From: Frateuria edaphi
GTDB taxonomy: Bacteria > Pseudomonadota > Gammaproteobacteria > Xanthomonadales > Rhodanobacteraceae
DNA: 64,000 nucleotides
Reading direction: 5' to 3'
Assembly (NCBI RefSeq): GCF_021117405.1
Contig: NZ_CP088251.1
Span: 3,018,501-3,082,500, forward strand
Shown: one piece after another, positions 8,464 through 17,354 of the stretch
How the letters are laid out: each line of letters starts with the position of its first letter
Numbering within the stretch: the stretch's first letter is position 1
Notes under the pieces: model-generated
Told to the model about the DNA's origin: nothing
Seen by the model: only the letters and a program-made list of their open reading frames with translations
Database searches by the model: none
Translations under genes and position numbers: made by a program

Positions 8464-9384
8464 TTACGCGTGCGCGAGCGCGAACTCGATCGCCGCGCGG
8501 ACGGCGGCTACCTGGGCCTCGTTGCACTGCTCCGCGGTCGCCTTCGGGCTGTCCGGATAGACCTCGGTGGTGGTCTTGTACGGCGCATCGGTGATGCCGG
8601 CGCACAACCCCAGCTGCCTGAGCGGGTAGCGGATGACCCCCGGCGCTACCACGGGCGAACCGATGATCTCGCCGTTCGCGTCGGCCGGCGCGATGTGCGT
8701 CACCTTGGCCACGGCCGCGATCACCGCCTGCTGGAACGCCGGCTGCGGGTTCACGCTGTCGTCGACCAGGTAGAAGCCATCGGGGATCTCGCCGGGCTCG
8801 AAGGCTTCGCCGTCGCGCGCGGCGAGCGCGGGGCGGAACTCCGACTCGTCCGTATCGGTGGTCTCGTGCAGGTCCACGTGTACCCGCACGCGATCGCGCA
8901 GTGGCGCCACCAGGCGTAGAAGCGCCGCCGATTCCTGCGCCGGGCTGTCCTCGCGGAAAGAACGGTTCGGGTCGATCGCGTGCGCGTTCCAGCGATGGAT
9001 CCGCTCGTAGGCCCACGGGCTGATGCATGGCGCGATGAGCAGGTTGACCTTGCCCTCGTAACTGGCGGCGTGCTGCTCCGCGAAGCGCAACGCACCGTGC
9101 ACGCCGCTGGTTTCGTAGCCGTGCACGCCGCCGGTCACCAGCACGCAGGGAAGATCGTCGCGCCAGTTGCGGTTGCGGATCGCGAACAACGGGTAGCTGT
9201 CGGGCGGATAGTCCAGGCTGCCGTACTGTTCGACGTCCAGCCGCGAACGCAGGCGATCAATCACGGCCAGCACATCGGCCTCGTAGCTGCGCTGGCGGGC
9301 CTGGCGCGACAACCACGCGGCCACTTCCGCCGGTCCCCAGGGAACACCGGGCGTGCCGATCGGGTAGGGGGCCTGGTTCGTCAT
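8464..9384 (-). CDS. M14-like zinc carboxypeptidase/deacylase
   Basis: A 306-residue metallohydrolase of the M14 (carboxypeptidase A / succinylglutamate desuccinylase) fold. The zinc site is H-x-x-E in GGVHGYETSG (about residue 88), with the later His in VHVDLHETTDTD; NRSF supplies the usual Asn-Arg substrate-binding pair. A catalytic Glu is likely in the C-terminal GLCAGITDAPYKTTTEVYPDSP block. There is no signal peptide, so it is cytoplasmic. The start at 9384 is the last ATG that keeps the conserved N-terminus; its ribosome binding site is weak. The substrate is not predictable. Confidence 0.82.
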   Translation of the reverse strand: MTNQAPYPIGTPGVPWGPAEVAAWLSRQARQRSYEADVLAVIDRLRSRLDVEQYGSLDYPPDSYPLFAIRNRNWRDDLPCVLVTGGVHGYETSGVHGALRFAEQHAASYEGKVNLLIAPCISPWAYERIHRWNAHAIDPNRSFREDSPAQESAALLRLVAPLRDRVRVHVDLHETTDTDESEFRPALAARDGEAFEPGEIPDGFYLVDDSVNPQPAFQQAVIAAVAKVTHIAPADANGEIIGSPVVAPGVIRYPLRQLGLCAGITDAPYKTTTEVYPDSPKATAEQCNEAQVAAVRAAIEFALAHA

Positions 9385-9656
9385 CGCGTCGCTCGCTCTG
9401 CCATCGGGAGGGGAGCGAAACACTTTAACACCGCGTGCACACCCCACCGACCGCGACCGGCGCCGGGGCTTGGCCATTCCAGGCTTTCCCACACCGGCAA
9501 ACGGTAGGAGTCACTGGTCGGTTTCTACCAGGCACAGGTGGGGCAGTACCGGTGTGCGATGCGCCCCTGTCTTTACGTGACCGTGGTCGACTGGCGACCT
9601 CGCGTTAACCGCGCAACCGCTAGCGTCGAAGCCCAGCCAGCCACGGGAGCCATGCC

Positions 9657-9815
9657 ATGTCCAAGGGCGACAAGTCCTCCTACACCGACAAGCAGAAGCG
9701 CGAAGCGCACCACATCGAGCAGAGCGAAAAGAAGGAAGGCAAGTCCAAGGAGACTGCCGAGCGCATCGCCTGGGCAACGGTGAACAAGCAGGACGGCGGC
9801 GGCAAGAAGTCCTGA
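9657..9815 (+). CDS. Conserved small KGDK-type protein (52 aa)
   Basis: A 52-codon gene starting MSKGDKSSYTDKQKREAHHIEQSEKK and containing ETAERIAWATVNKQDGGGKKS. This matches a small protein family widespread in proteobacteria and often loosely labelled plasmid stabilisation protein; the function is unknown. GGGAG lies about seven bases before the ATG (9657). The protein is highly charged, probably helical and cytoplasmic. It is monocistronic. Confidence 0.8.
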   Translation: MSKGDKSSYTDKQKREAHHIEQSEKKEGKSKETAERIAWATVNKQDGGGKKS

Positions 9816-9890
9816 CCGCCGCGTACAAAAAATGAACTTACTACCGCGGGCCCGTCCGACCGGACGAGCCCTGCGGTCGCATCTGGGCGC

Positions 9891-10484
9891 TTACTTGCCC
9901 GCGTTGGCGGGCAGCGGCTCCAGGTTGAAGCTGATCGTGGTGATCTTGCGATCCAGGCCCTGCACCACGCCCGGGGTCAGGTCGTTGGTCATGTTGCCGC
10001 CCAGCACCGAGTCACGATCCAGCAGCAGTCCGCAGTTGTGGCTCTTGTAGACGTCGGCGACGATCGGTTCGGCCTCCTGGCCGATGCGCTGCATGGCCTT
10101 GGAGCGGGTCAGCTGGATGCGCTGGTCGAGTTCGCCTGCCTGGCCGCGGAACGTCTGCACGCGCTGCTGCAGCGCCTCGCCCTGCTGCTTGCGGTCCGCA
10201 TCGCTCAGCGACTGGGCCTTCTGCTGGAAGCTCTTAAGGTCGGTATCGAGCGGCTTGCGCTGGTTTTCCAGCTGGGTCCGCGCCTGCTCCGCCAATTGCC
10301 CCAGCCGCTGGCTCGCCGCCTGGCCTACCTTGGACTGCGCGAAGACCGCCTCGCGCGAGAGCATGCACACCCCCGCGACGGCGTTGCCGCCCAGGTCCGC
10401 GGCATGCGCGGAGGACACGGGAAGGGTCGAAAAGCCGGCCACGGCGACCAGCGAGGCGGCAAGGAACGAACGGGAAAGGTTCAT
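9891..10484 (-). CDS. OmpH/Skp family periplasmic protein
   Basis: A 197-residue protein with a cleavable signal peptide (MNLSRSFLAASLVAVAGFS... ending AHA before ADLGG) and a long helical middle (about residues 50-140), rich in Gln, Arg and Leu, typical of the Skp/OmpH chaperone coiled-coil tentacles. Skp holds unfolded outer-membrane proteins in the periplasm. The true skp normally sits beside bamA and lpx genes, which are absent here, so this is a paralogue. One Cys in the mature N-terminus (VCMLSRE) and one at SHNCGLLLD could form a disulfide. Confidence 0.8.
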   Translation of the reverse strand: MNLSRSFLAASLVAVAGFSTLPVSSAHAADLGGNAVAGVCMLSREAVFAQSKVGQAASQRLGQLAEQARTQLENQRKPLDTDLKSFQQKAQSLSDADRKQQGEALQQRVQTFRGQAGELDQRIQLTRSKAMQRIGQEAEPIVADVYKSHNCGLLLDRDSVLGGNMTNDLTPGVVQGLDRKITTISFNLEPLPANAGK

Positions 10485-10816
10485 GTCGGGCAGTCCGGTG
10501 TTTGGGTAATGGTCCGTGGACCCCGCGGGCACACGGCAGTTCCCCAGCATAGCGGAGCCGCGTTCGGCCCCGGCATCGGAAAAACCGGTACCCGCGGCGG
10601 GTGCACCCTGCTGTTCAGCGGGGCGAGCCGGGTGCCCGCCGCGACCAACGGCCAGGGCGCGCGGGGCGAGCAGGTAACCGGCGGAAACAGTGAGCGTCTC
10701 TTGCCTGCCTTCTTCCGGTAGGCATGCCGTCGCAGCGTTCGCCTCTTGACCTCAAGTCGACTTGAATTGGCACAGTGGGCCACCGCCTCTTGCAGGCCAG
10801 CACCGGGACACGACCC
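10485..10816. other. Intergenic region with SoxR/MerR-type promoter candidate
   Basis: 332 bp between divergent genes. No coding frame here has support. The right part carries the palindromic promoter element annotated at 10746-10776; the rest shows no hairpin or repeat that I can identify. Confidence 0.5.
10746..10776 (+). promoter_or_regulatory. Candidate SoxR/MerR-family operator-promoter
   Basis: TTGACC (-35) is followed by exactly 19 bp and then CACAGT (-10), with the perfect 14-bp palindrome TCAAGTCGACTTGA filling the spacer. The E. coli soxS promoter has the same layout: a 19-bp spacer holding CCTCAAGTTAACTTGAGG. Overlong spacers with a central palindrome are the hallmark of MerR-family activation. 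It lies 40 bp before the methyltransferase ATG. No MerR-type gene is in the window. The -10 is weak, as expected for activator-dependent promoters. Confidence 0.5.
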
Positions 10817-11683
10817 ATGCACACCGCACCGCAGCAGCCGGAGGGTGGACAGTCGGCACTCTGGAACGGGCCGGCCGGCCGCGCCTGGGTGGCCCTGCAG
10901 GAGGTTCTCGACCGGATGTTCGAGCCGTTCGCGCAGGTCCTTCTGGAAGCCGCCGCGCGCGAACCGGTGCGGCAGGTGCTCGACGTCGGCTGCGGCGCGG
11001 GTGGTACGACGCTGGCGCTGGCCGACTCCCTGGGATCACGCGGAGGATGCCTTGGCATCGACGTCTCCGAACCCTTGGTCGCCCTGGCCCGCGCGCGGGT
11101 CCGCGACGCCGGGACGCCAGTCCGTTTCATCTGCGCCGACGCCCAGACCCACGCGTTCGCGCCGGAGCGCTTCGATCTGGTCGTCTCGCGCTTTGGCGTC
11201 ATGTTCTTCGGCGACCCGGTCGGTGCCTTCTCGAACCTGCGCCGCGCGGCGCGCGACGGCGCGGCCCTGCGCTTCGTCGCCTGGCGCAGCCCCTTGGAGA
11301 ACCCCTTCATGACCGCCGCCGAACGCGCCGTGGCACAGCTGCTTCCGCCATCGGCCGCGCCTGCGCCAAACGCGCCCGGCCAGTTCGCTTTCGCGGACGG
11401 CGCGCGGGTGCATGCGATCCTGGTGCAGAGCGGCTGGATCGATGTCGAAATCCGCCGCCTCGATCGCGATTGCACTTTCGCCGAACGGGACCTTCTCCCC
11501 TATCTCACGCAGATGGGCCCGCTCGGTCGCGCCCTGCCCGGGCTGGAGGCATCCACGCGGGCGCGCGTCATCGAGGCAGCCCGCGCCGCTGTCGAGCCGT
11601 ACGTGCACGGGCCCGACGTGCGCTTTACCGCCGTCTGCTGGCAGGTCGACGCACGCGCATCTTCCGTTCGCAAGCTCACCTGA
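10817..11683 (+). CDS. SAM-dependent methyltransferase (class I)
   Basis: A 288-residue Rossmann-fold methyltransferase. Motif I is VLDVGCGAGGTT (about residue 54), followed by the acidic LGIDVSEPL strand and the CADAQTHAF and ERFDLVVSRFGVMFF blocks typical of UbiE/COQ5-like small-molecule methyltransferases. The C-terminal half has no recognised domain. The ATG at 10817 is chosen because it begins the conserved region; an upstream in-frame start would overlap the promoter-like element. It may respond to a redox or xenobiotic MerR regulator. Confidence 0.85.
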   Translation: MHTAPQQPEGGQSALWNGPAGRAWVALQEVLDRMFEPFAQVLLEAAAREPVRQVLDVGCGAGGTTLALADSLGSRGGCLGIDVSEPLVALARARVRDAGTPVRFICADAQTHAFAPERFDLVVSRFGVMFFGDPVGAFSNLRRAARDGAALRFVAWRSPLENPFMTAAERAVAQLLPPSAAPAPNAPGQFAFADGARVHAILVQSGWIDVEIRRLDRDCTFAERDLLPYLTQMGPLGRALPGLEASTRARVIEAARAAVEPYVHGPDVRFTAVCWQVDARASSVRKLT

Positions 11684-11848
11684 CGGGTCCTGCTCCATCC
11701 GCGCGTCAGGAACCCTTGCCGCGTCAGCGCCACCGTTTGGGTCGAAGCGATGCCGGCCGGTTGCTCCCCGACACCCGGCTTTCTTGCGGATGTCGGAGCC
11801 CACTATGCTCGCGTTGCACGGCGCGGGGGCGCCGACAAGGGGATCATC

Positions 11849-12745
11849 ATGACGACTCGTTCCAAGGGACCGGGAGCCGGCTTTGGCTGGCTGACGCGGG
11901 GCATCGATGTGGCACGCCGCCACCCGCGGCCGCTGCTGGGTGGTGCCGGCCTGCTGCTGGTGGCCTGCCTGCTGCCTTCGCTGGCCACGCTGCCGTTCCA
12001 GTTTCATGCCATGCAGCCCGGCGCGCAGCCCAACCCGGTCGTGTTCGGCGGCCTGATGTTGTTCTCGATGCTGCTGGGCCTGCTGGTGGTGCCGCTATAT
12101 GCCGGATACCTGCAGGTGATCGATGCCGCCGAGCGCGGGCAGCGGCCCCGCGCGCGCGACATCTTCAAACCCTACGCGCAAGGCCAGGCGCCGCGGCTGA
12201 TCGGCTATGCGCTGGTACTGATGGTGGTCTTCGTTGCGCTGTTTGCGCTGGTGCTGCTGGCGGCGGGCGGTGGCCTCGTGGGCTGGTACATGCAGGCGAT
12301 AGCCGCACAGGCCAATCACCTGCCACCGCCGGGCTTGCCGGCCGGCTTCATGAGCACTTTCGCGCTGCTCATGGTGCTCTGGCTGTTCCTGATGGGTTTC
12401 TACGCGATCAGCCTCGGCCAGGTCTCGCTGGGCAACCGCAGCGTGCTCGGATCGATCGGCGACGGGGTGACGGGCGCGCTCAAGAACGTGCTGCCGCTGC
12501 TGGTGTTCGCGTTGAGCCTGACGCTGGTCTGGATCGTGGCGACGATCGCCCTCGTGCTGCTGGTGCTGGTGGTGGGGTTGCTCGCCAAGCTTGTCGGCAT
12601 GTGGCTGGTGTTCGTCCTGGCCATTCCGCTCTACATCCTGATGGTGCTGGCGATGTACGCGGTCATGTTCGGCGTGATGTATCACCTCTGGCGCGACGTC
12701 TGCGGCGATGATGCCGCCGCCGGGCTGGCGCCGGCAGCCATCTGA
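11849..12745 (+). CDS. BPSS1780-like multi-pass membrane protein
   Basis: A 298-residue inner-membrane protein with about six hydrophobic segments (for example PLLGGAGLLLVACLLPSLATL and the run WIVATIALVLLVLVVGLLAKLV). The GWLTRGIDVARRHPRPLL start and overall layout resemble the BPSS1780 family of uncharacterised membrane proteins. AAGGGG with a seven-base spacer supports the ATG at 11849. It is followed by a strong terminator, so it is probably a single-gene unit. No transport function can be assigned. Confidence 0.75.
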   Translation: MTTRSKGPGAGFGWLTRGIDVARRHPRPLLGGAGLLLVACLLPSLATLPFQFHAMQPGAQPNPVVFGGLMLFSMLLGLLVVPLYAGYLQVIDAAERGQRPRARDIFKPYAQGQAPRLIGYALVLMVVFVALFALVLLAAGGGLVGWYMQAIAAQANHLPPPGLPAGFMSTFALLMVLWLFLMGFYAISLGQVSLGNRSVLGSIGDGVTGALKNVLPLLVFALSLTLVWIVATIALVLLVLVVGLLAKLVGMWLVFVLAIPLYILMVLAMYAVMFGVMYHLWRDVCGDDAAAGLAPAAI

Positions 12746-12768
12746 CGAAGCGATCGCGCATGCAGCAG

Positions 12769-12798
12769 GAAGGCGGCCCTTGGCCGCCTTCTTTTTTT
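12769..12798 (+). terminator. Rho-independent terminator
   Basis: A perfect 10-bp stem, GAAGGCGGCC / GGCCGCCTTC, with loop CTT, followed by seven T residues. It sits 23 bp after the stop of the membrane protein gene and before the convergent DUF3465 gene. Confidence 0.9.
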
Positions 12799-12824
12799 GT
12801 GACTCCCGGACGACGCTGCGGCGT

Positions 12825-13247
12825 TTACTGGAACGTCTGGCCCGCGTGCCTGAGCCATCCCGCCACGTGGCGGCCCGACGGATCGCGATGCGTCCAGTGC
12901 ACCACGCCGCCCTTGGGATTGGACTGGTACTCGCCGTAGTACTCGACCGTGTCGCCCACTTCCAGGCCGGTCACGCGAGGCGCCAGGTCGATGTTGTGCG
13001 CAACCAGCAGGGTCTGGCCCGAAGGCAACCGCAGGATGAAACGCTGGTGCCGGCTGCCGTCCTCGTCGTCGGGAAGGATCCGCGTGACGGTGCCGCTCCC
13101 GCGCACCTGCGTGTCGTCGGCGACAACGCCCTGCTGGCCCTCGGCCGATGGTGCGACGGTGACCGCCCGGTCCGTTCCGCCGTCGAAACGCTGGTAGCCC
13201 GCGACTGCGACCACCACCAGCGCCAGCACGCCCAACAGCTTCCTCAT
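12825..13247 (-). CDS. DUF3465 family protein
   Basis: A 140-residue protein with an N-terminal hydrophobic segment (MRKLLGVLALVVVAVAGYQ) that is a signal peptide or anchor, and a beta-rich domain containing GSGTVTRILPDDEDGSRHQRFILRLPSGQTLLVAHNIDLAPRV, GDTVEYYGEYQSNPKGGVVHWTHRDPSGRHVAGWLRH. This matches DUF3465, an OB-fold-like secreted family of unknown role. AAAGGGG upstream supports the ATG at 13247 over an earlier in-frame ATG. It probably follows the PH-domain gene on one transcript. Confidence 0.85.
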   Translation of the reverse strand: MRKLLGVLALVVVAVAGYQRFDGGTDRAVTVAPSAEGQQGVVADDTQVRGSGTVTRILPDDEDGSRHQRFILRLPSGQTLLVAHNIDLAPRVTGLEVGDTVEYYGEYQSNPKGGVVHWTHRDPSGRHVAGWLRHAGQTFQ

Positions 13248-13306
13248 CGATGCCGCCCCTTTCGTTGCTTCCATCGTCTGGGCGATCGCGAGCCCGGGAC
13301 CCCGCG

Positions 13307-13825
13307 CTACATCTGTTCCATCGGCAACACGCGCCGGCGGGTGCGCTCGCGCAGCGAACATTCACGCAACGTGTCGGCCATGGCCTCCAGACCCGCGATG
13401 CCATAGAGATCGACCACGGGCATCTCCGGGTCGGAGGAGTGCAGCTGCACCCTGCAAAGCCCGACAAGGCGCATGCCGAGCGGCTTGATGACGTCGAAAT
13501 GGTCCACGCGGAACAGCTCCACGTTGTCCTGCGCCTTGGAGAGCAGCCCGCGCTCGACCCGCACCCGCTGGGTGGTGATGGTGAAAGTCAGGCTGAGGCT
13601 GCGCACCCAGTAGAACAACAGGGCGACGCCGAGCGTGCAGACCGCCACGACGTACTGCCCGAAGGTGTAGATCACCTTGGGGTGGCCGCTGAACAATGTC
13701 TGCTCCTCGCTGGCCTCGTGTGCCGCGACGTAGGCATCCAGATCCGTGCCGCAATAGCGGCATTTGCGCGCCGCCGCCTGGATCAGCTCGGCACACGCCG
13801 GGCAGCGCTTCAGTTCTTCGCTCAT
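13307..13825 (-). CDS. Zinc-ribbon and bacterial PH-domain membrane protein
   Basis: A 172-residue protein with an N-terminal zinc ribbon (CPAC at 8-11, CRYC at 22-25), a hydrophobic segment (FGQYVVAVCTLGVALLFYWV) and a bPH2/YdbT-like domain (SLTFTITTQRVRVERGLLSKAQDNVELFRVDHFDVIKP, then GLCRVQLHSSDPEMPVVDLYGI). Such proteins are membrane-associated and uncharacterised. It is 59 bp upstream of the DUF3465 gene. Confidence 0.85.
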   Translation of the reverse strand: MSEELKRCPACAELIQAAARKCRYCGTDLDAYVAAHEASEEQTLFSGHPKVIYTFGQYVVAVCTLGVALLFYWVRSLSLTFTITTQRVRVERGLLSKAQDNVELFRVDHFDVIKPLGMRLVGLCRVQLHSSDPEMPVVDLYGIAGLEAMADTLRECSLRERTRRRVLPMEQM

Positions 13826-13995
13826 GAGCCAGTTTCCCGTTGGACCGTCGCGGTCGCCGGGGCGATGTTAGCGCTGATCACGCGCGGAGCGACGCGCCGG
13901 AGAAAAGTCCGGCGCGCGTCTGGCCGGTCGGTCCCGCCGGGATCGGAGTCCATGGGATTCCGTCCCGGCGGATCGTGCTGCCATCGGTTCGCGCG

Positions 13996-14496
13996 TTATT
14001 GCGCCAGGTAGGCGCGCACCCGCGGTTCGTTGAGGAGCTTCATCACGCTCTCGGCAATGCAGCCGTTGAGGTCCTGCGCAAGGAGGCCGCTGGTGTGGGG
14101 CACCGTCATCGTGACCACTTCGCCGTTGCCCAGACGCGCCTCGAAGCTCAGGTGGCTGTTCCAGTGGAAGCCCGCGTATTTGCTGAGCAGCGAATTGACC
14201 TTCAGCTCGATGGACTTGGCGGAACCGTCGGCGGGAATCGAGGCCTTCGCGATTTCCTTGGTCGTCTGCTGCACCATGACCTCGGTGATCGAGTGCAGGT
14301 CCGAGCTCAGCTTGGAACCGCTGTACGAATAGACGATCACCGGTCCGGTCTGCGACTGGGCATTGGTCACGTGGACCTCGCCGTGCACGGGCATGGGAGC
14401 AATAAGGCCATCGCGCAGCGGGTATTCCGTGGGCGTGAACTTCACGGTGCCGCAGCCGGACAGGAGCAGGAGGGCCAAAAGCAACAGGTAACGCAT
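13996..14496 (-). CDS. Lipoprotein, unknown function
   Basis: A 166-residue protein with a lipoprotein signal peptide (MRYLLLLALLLLSGC, lipobox LLSG-Cys15). The mature part has PLRDGLIAPMPVHGEVHVTNAQSQTG and a beta-rich body with a conserved C-terminal segment ending NEPRVRAYLAQ. No named domain is recognised. With Thr/Val rather than Asp after the Cys, outer-membrane sorting is likely. The next gene upstream also encodes a lipoprotein. Confidence 0.78.
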   Translation of the reverse strand: MRYLLLLALLLLSGCGTVKFTPTEYPLRDGLIAPMPVHGEVHVTNAQSQTGPVIVYSYSGSKLSSDLHSITEVMVQQTTKEIAKASIPADGSAKSIELKVNSLLSKYAGFHWNSHLSFEARLGNGEVVTMTVPHTSGLLAQDLNGCIAESVMKLLNEPRVRAYLAQ

Positions 14497-14644
14497 GGTT
14501 TTCCCCAGTTTGATGTGAGCTTGCGGTGCTATGCCCGCTTGGCGTTCTGCCGCCCGCGCCTAGTTCGGCGCGGACGGCACCGCAATGGAGCCCGCGGTGA
14601 CATGGCCCGCGCGGGCACCTTGTTTCGTTTCCTACGCTTTCCGC

Positions 14645-15460
14645 CTAGCGGCTGGCGAGGGTCGCGTCTTCCACCGGCAGCGAATACACGGTGCTCCACT
14701 GCGGCTGGCCGGTGGCGAAGCCGATCCGGCCGGCGCCCGCGTCGAAGCCGTAGCCGTTGAGCGGGATCTCGGTGCGTGGCGTCACGAACGACGAGCGCAG
14801 CACCTTCTTCTGCATGGGATGGAAGGTACCGGCGACGTCGGTGGCGAACGTCGTCGCCGTCCACGCAAAGCCTTCGCGGACATCGGCCGACAGGCGTTCC
14901 ACCTGCGAGGGCTCGAGCCCCTTGGCCAGCTGCTCGGTGGTGTAGACGTCCGGCGCCTCGTACACGTACTTGCGCGACCACGCCTTGCTGCCCTGCTTGC
15001 CCTGCACATGCAGCAGCGCGGCAAAGCGCACATGCGTCTCGTCGACCTTCTCCACCAGCAGCATCGGCGAAACCACGGGCGCGCCCGCGCCGCCATCGAA
15101 GGACAGGCCCTGGATGCCGGATGCGGCATCGGCAAACAGGCGATTGGCGTCGACCGGGAGCTTGCCCTGCAACGCGGTCACATCATGCGCGGTCTGCTTC
15201 TTGATGGCCGCGACGTTCGCCGCCACGCCCAAGGGACCGAGCAACAGACCGACCGCCACACCACCACCGCCCTGGTTCTGCATGTAAAGGATCGTGTGGC
15301 CGGCATCGAGGAAGCCGTGCATGTGATCCAGTTCCACCGGATAGGGCCCCTTCGCGAACGCGTGTCCCATACCCAATCCCTGTGCCGGCTGGTAGGGCTG
15401 CAACGTCACGCAGCCGGCCAGCGTGGCGAGGCAAAGCCCCACCCCCATCTTCTTCAACAT
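14645..15460 (-). CDS. Lipoprotein, unknown function
   Basis: About 271 residues with a lipoprotein signal (GVGLCLATLAGC, Cys17 if the first ATG is used). The start is ambiguous: AGGAG abuts the ATG at 15460 with no spacer, so the in-frame TTG or the ATG four codons later may be used instead. The mature protein has a glycine-rich membrane-like segment (GGGGVAVGLLLGPLGVAANVAAIKK) and no recognised domain. Together with the neighbouring lipoprotein it may be part of a small envelope locus. Confidence 0.72.
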   Translation of the reverse strand: MLKKMGVGLCLATLAGCVTLQPYQPAQGLGMGHAFAKGPYPVELDHMHGFLDAGHTILYMQNQGGGGVAVGLLLGPLGVAANVAAIKKQTAHDVTALQGKLPVDANRLFADAASGIQGLSFDGGAGAPVVSPMLLVEKVDETHVRFAALLHVQGKQGSKAWSRKYVYEAPDVYTTEQLAKGLEPSQVERLSADVREGFAWTATTFATDVAGTFHPMQKKVLRSSFVTPRTEIPLNGYGFDAGAGRIGFATGQPQWSTVYSLPVEDATLASR

Positions 15461-15615
15461 CTCCTGCCCCCTGTCAAAATCCGTTTGTCTGCGGCGCTTC
15501 CGTTGCGGAAGCACCGTCGTGCATCGTGCCGCCGCCGATCGTTCTACGCAACGCCTTCACGCCGATACGGTGCAACCTGAGCTGCCCTGGTCCTTGCGTC
15601 CTTACGCTGCCCGTC

Positions 15616-15864
15616 ATGCTCCAACTCAACCCGCCATTGCCGCTGGACACGCCCAAGGGCGAAGGTCTTGCCCACATCCTGATCGACTACGGTCCCGAGT
15701 CCGACCTTTACTGGACGGTATTCATCAACGCCACCGGCGAGATCTGGACGTTTGCCAACCGGGACGTTCGCGCCAGCAAGAACATCACGCTGGGCCGCAC
15801 CCATCCGCAATCGCCCAAAGGGGAACCGCGCGCCACGGTGCCCGTGCGCCCGATCGCGGGATGA
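15616..15864 (+). CDS. Conserved hypothetical protein (82 aa)
   Basis: An 82-residue protein: MLQLNPPLPLDTPKGEGLAHILIDYGPESDLYWTVFINATGEIWTFANRDVRASKNITLGR. The pattern TPKG-x-x-LAHxxIDYGPExDLxW and NRDVRAxKNITxGR is a recurring small protein family of unknown function in proteobacteria. There is no membrane segment. It is monocistronic and divergent from the lipoprotein gene. Confidence 0.8.
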   Translation: MLQLNPPLPLDTPKGEGLAHILIDYGPESDLYWTVFINATGEIWTFANRDVRASKNITLGRTHPQSPKGEPRATVPVRPIAG

Positions 15865-15952
15865 CTCAAGCGGAACGCGGGATGTTCGCAGTCGCCCGGC
15901 CTGCACGGGCGTCGACCGCGTTACCACGGTGCTCCGCCGACCCGCCGCGAAC

Positions 15953-17236
15953 TCACGGGGGTGGCGAACCCGTCGTCCCCTGTTCCGGGCGATCTTCACC
16001 AGTATGGAGCTCAAGCGAGCTGGCGCCCGTGTTCACCATCGGCACGAAGTTGTCGTCCGGGGTCACTTCGCGCTTGCGGTGGACGAAGCGATGGAACGCA
16101 TAAGCGGCCAGCGTTCCATCGAGGATGGCGAACCAGACGAACAGCAGCTTCGGCCCGAGGAGGCTCATGAGCGAACCGGCCAGCAAGGGCCCGAGCGCCG
16201 AGCCGATCCCGTTGACCAGCAGCACCGTGCTGGATGCCGTCAGCAGCTCGTCGCGGTGGACGTAATCGACCAGGTGCGCCACGGCGATCGGATACAAGGT
16301 GAGGCTCATGCCGCCGAAGGCGAAGATCACGACCATCGCCGCCACGCCCCCGGGGTTGGACAGCAACAGGTTGGTCAGCGCCGCCAGAGCGGCCACCGCG
16401 CTGATCAGCGAGAGCGCCAGGCGTCGGTCGATGCGATCGGAAAAGCGCCCCAGCGGCCATTGCAGCACCACGCCGCCGGCAATGCCCACGCTCACGTAGG
16501 TGCCGATGCCCGCGGGGGCCAAACCACGGGCCGCGGCGTACACCGGCAACAAGCCCCAGAACGCGCCCAGCGCGAGGCCGGACAGTAGCGCGCTGACCAG
16601 CGCGGTAGGCGCCAACCGGAACAGGTGCCCGATCCGCACCCGGGGCACTGAGCGGATGTGCGGCTGCGGCTGGCGGCTCGTCACCACCGGCAGGCTGGCC
16701 GCGCAGAACAGGATCGCCACCACGCAGAACAGCACGAACCCGTCGCCCTGGATGCGCAGGAGCTGCTGCGCGGCGGCGCTCGCGCCCAGGTTCACCATCA
16801 TGTAGATGGCGAACACCGAGCTGCGGTGCGCCGGATCGGCCGACACGTTCAACCAGCTCTCGATGATCGCGTACAGGCCCACCAGCAGCAGCCCCTGCAG
16901 CACGCGAAGCACCACCCACACGCCGTACGCCGGATCGAGCGCCTGCACCAGCACCACCAGCGTCACCAGCGCCGTGCAGAACGCGAAGGTGCGGATGTGA
17001 CCGATGCGGTGGGTAAGCCGCGGCACTGTGTAGGTGCCGACCAGGAATCCGGAGTAATAGGCCGACGTGAGCACGCCGATCATCGCCACCGAAAAGCCGA
17101 GCGTCCGTCCCTCCAGCGCGATATGCGAATGAAGCAGTCCGACGCCCATCAGCAGGAACACGGTGCTCAACAGCAGCGGCGTGGAGGTGCGAAGGCTGGT
17201 CAGCATGGATGGGCGGCGAGGCGGGCGAAAAGGCAT
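15953..17236 (-). CDS. MFS transporter
   Basis: A 427-residue major facilitator with about twelve membrane segments and the inter-helix motif LTHRIGHIRTF after TM2 and GRFSDRIDRRLAL after TM8. The general layout resembles the YcaD-type group. The ATG at 17236 is preceded by GGAG with a seven-base spacer, better than the ATG at 17206. The C-terminal 35 residues are a charged cytoplasmic tail. The substrate is unknown; no regulator or operon partner lies next to it. Confidence 0.88.
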   Translation of the reverse strand: MPFRPPRRPSMLTSLRTSTPLLLSTVFLLMGVGLLHSHIALEGRTLGFSVAMIGVLTSAYYSGFLVGTYTVPRLTHRIGHIRTFAFCTALVTLVVLVQALDPAYGVWVVLRVLQGLLLVGLYAIIESWLNVSADPAHRSSVFAIYMMVNLGASAAAQQLLRIQGDGFVLFCVVAILFCAASLPVVTSRQPQPHIRSVPRVRIGHLFRLAPTALVSALLSGLALGAFWGLLPVYAAARGLAPAGIGTYVSVGIAGGVVLQWPLGRFSDRIDRRLALSLISAVAALAALTNLLLSNPGGVAAMVVIFAFGGMSLTLYPIAVAHLVDYVHRDELLTASSTVLLVNGIGSALGPLLAGSLMSLLGPKLLFVWFAILDGTLAAYAFHRFVHRKREVTPDDNFVPMVNTGASSLELHTGEDRPEQGTTGSPPP

Positions 17237-17354
17237 CCTACCGCTCCGGCCTGCCGCGCTCCGTGACGGGCCGCGACGCACGCCGGCCCCCGCCACCGCT
17301 CGAGGCTGCGGACGCTGCGCGGCATATGCATGGCGCAGCCTCCGGGGGTCCAAC

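Noticed and set aside
10762..12711. A 649-codon plus-strand frame across the methyltransferase and membrane protein genes
   Set aside because: Arg/Ala/Gly-rich shadow frame; two real genes with motifs occupy other frames.
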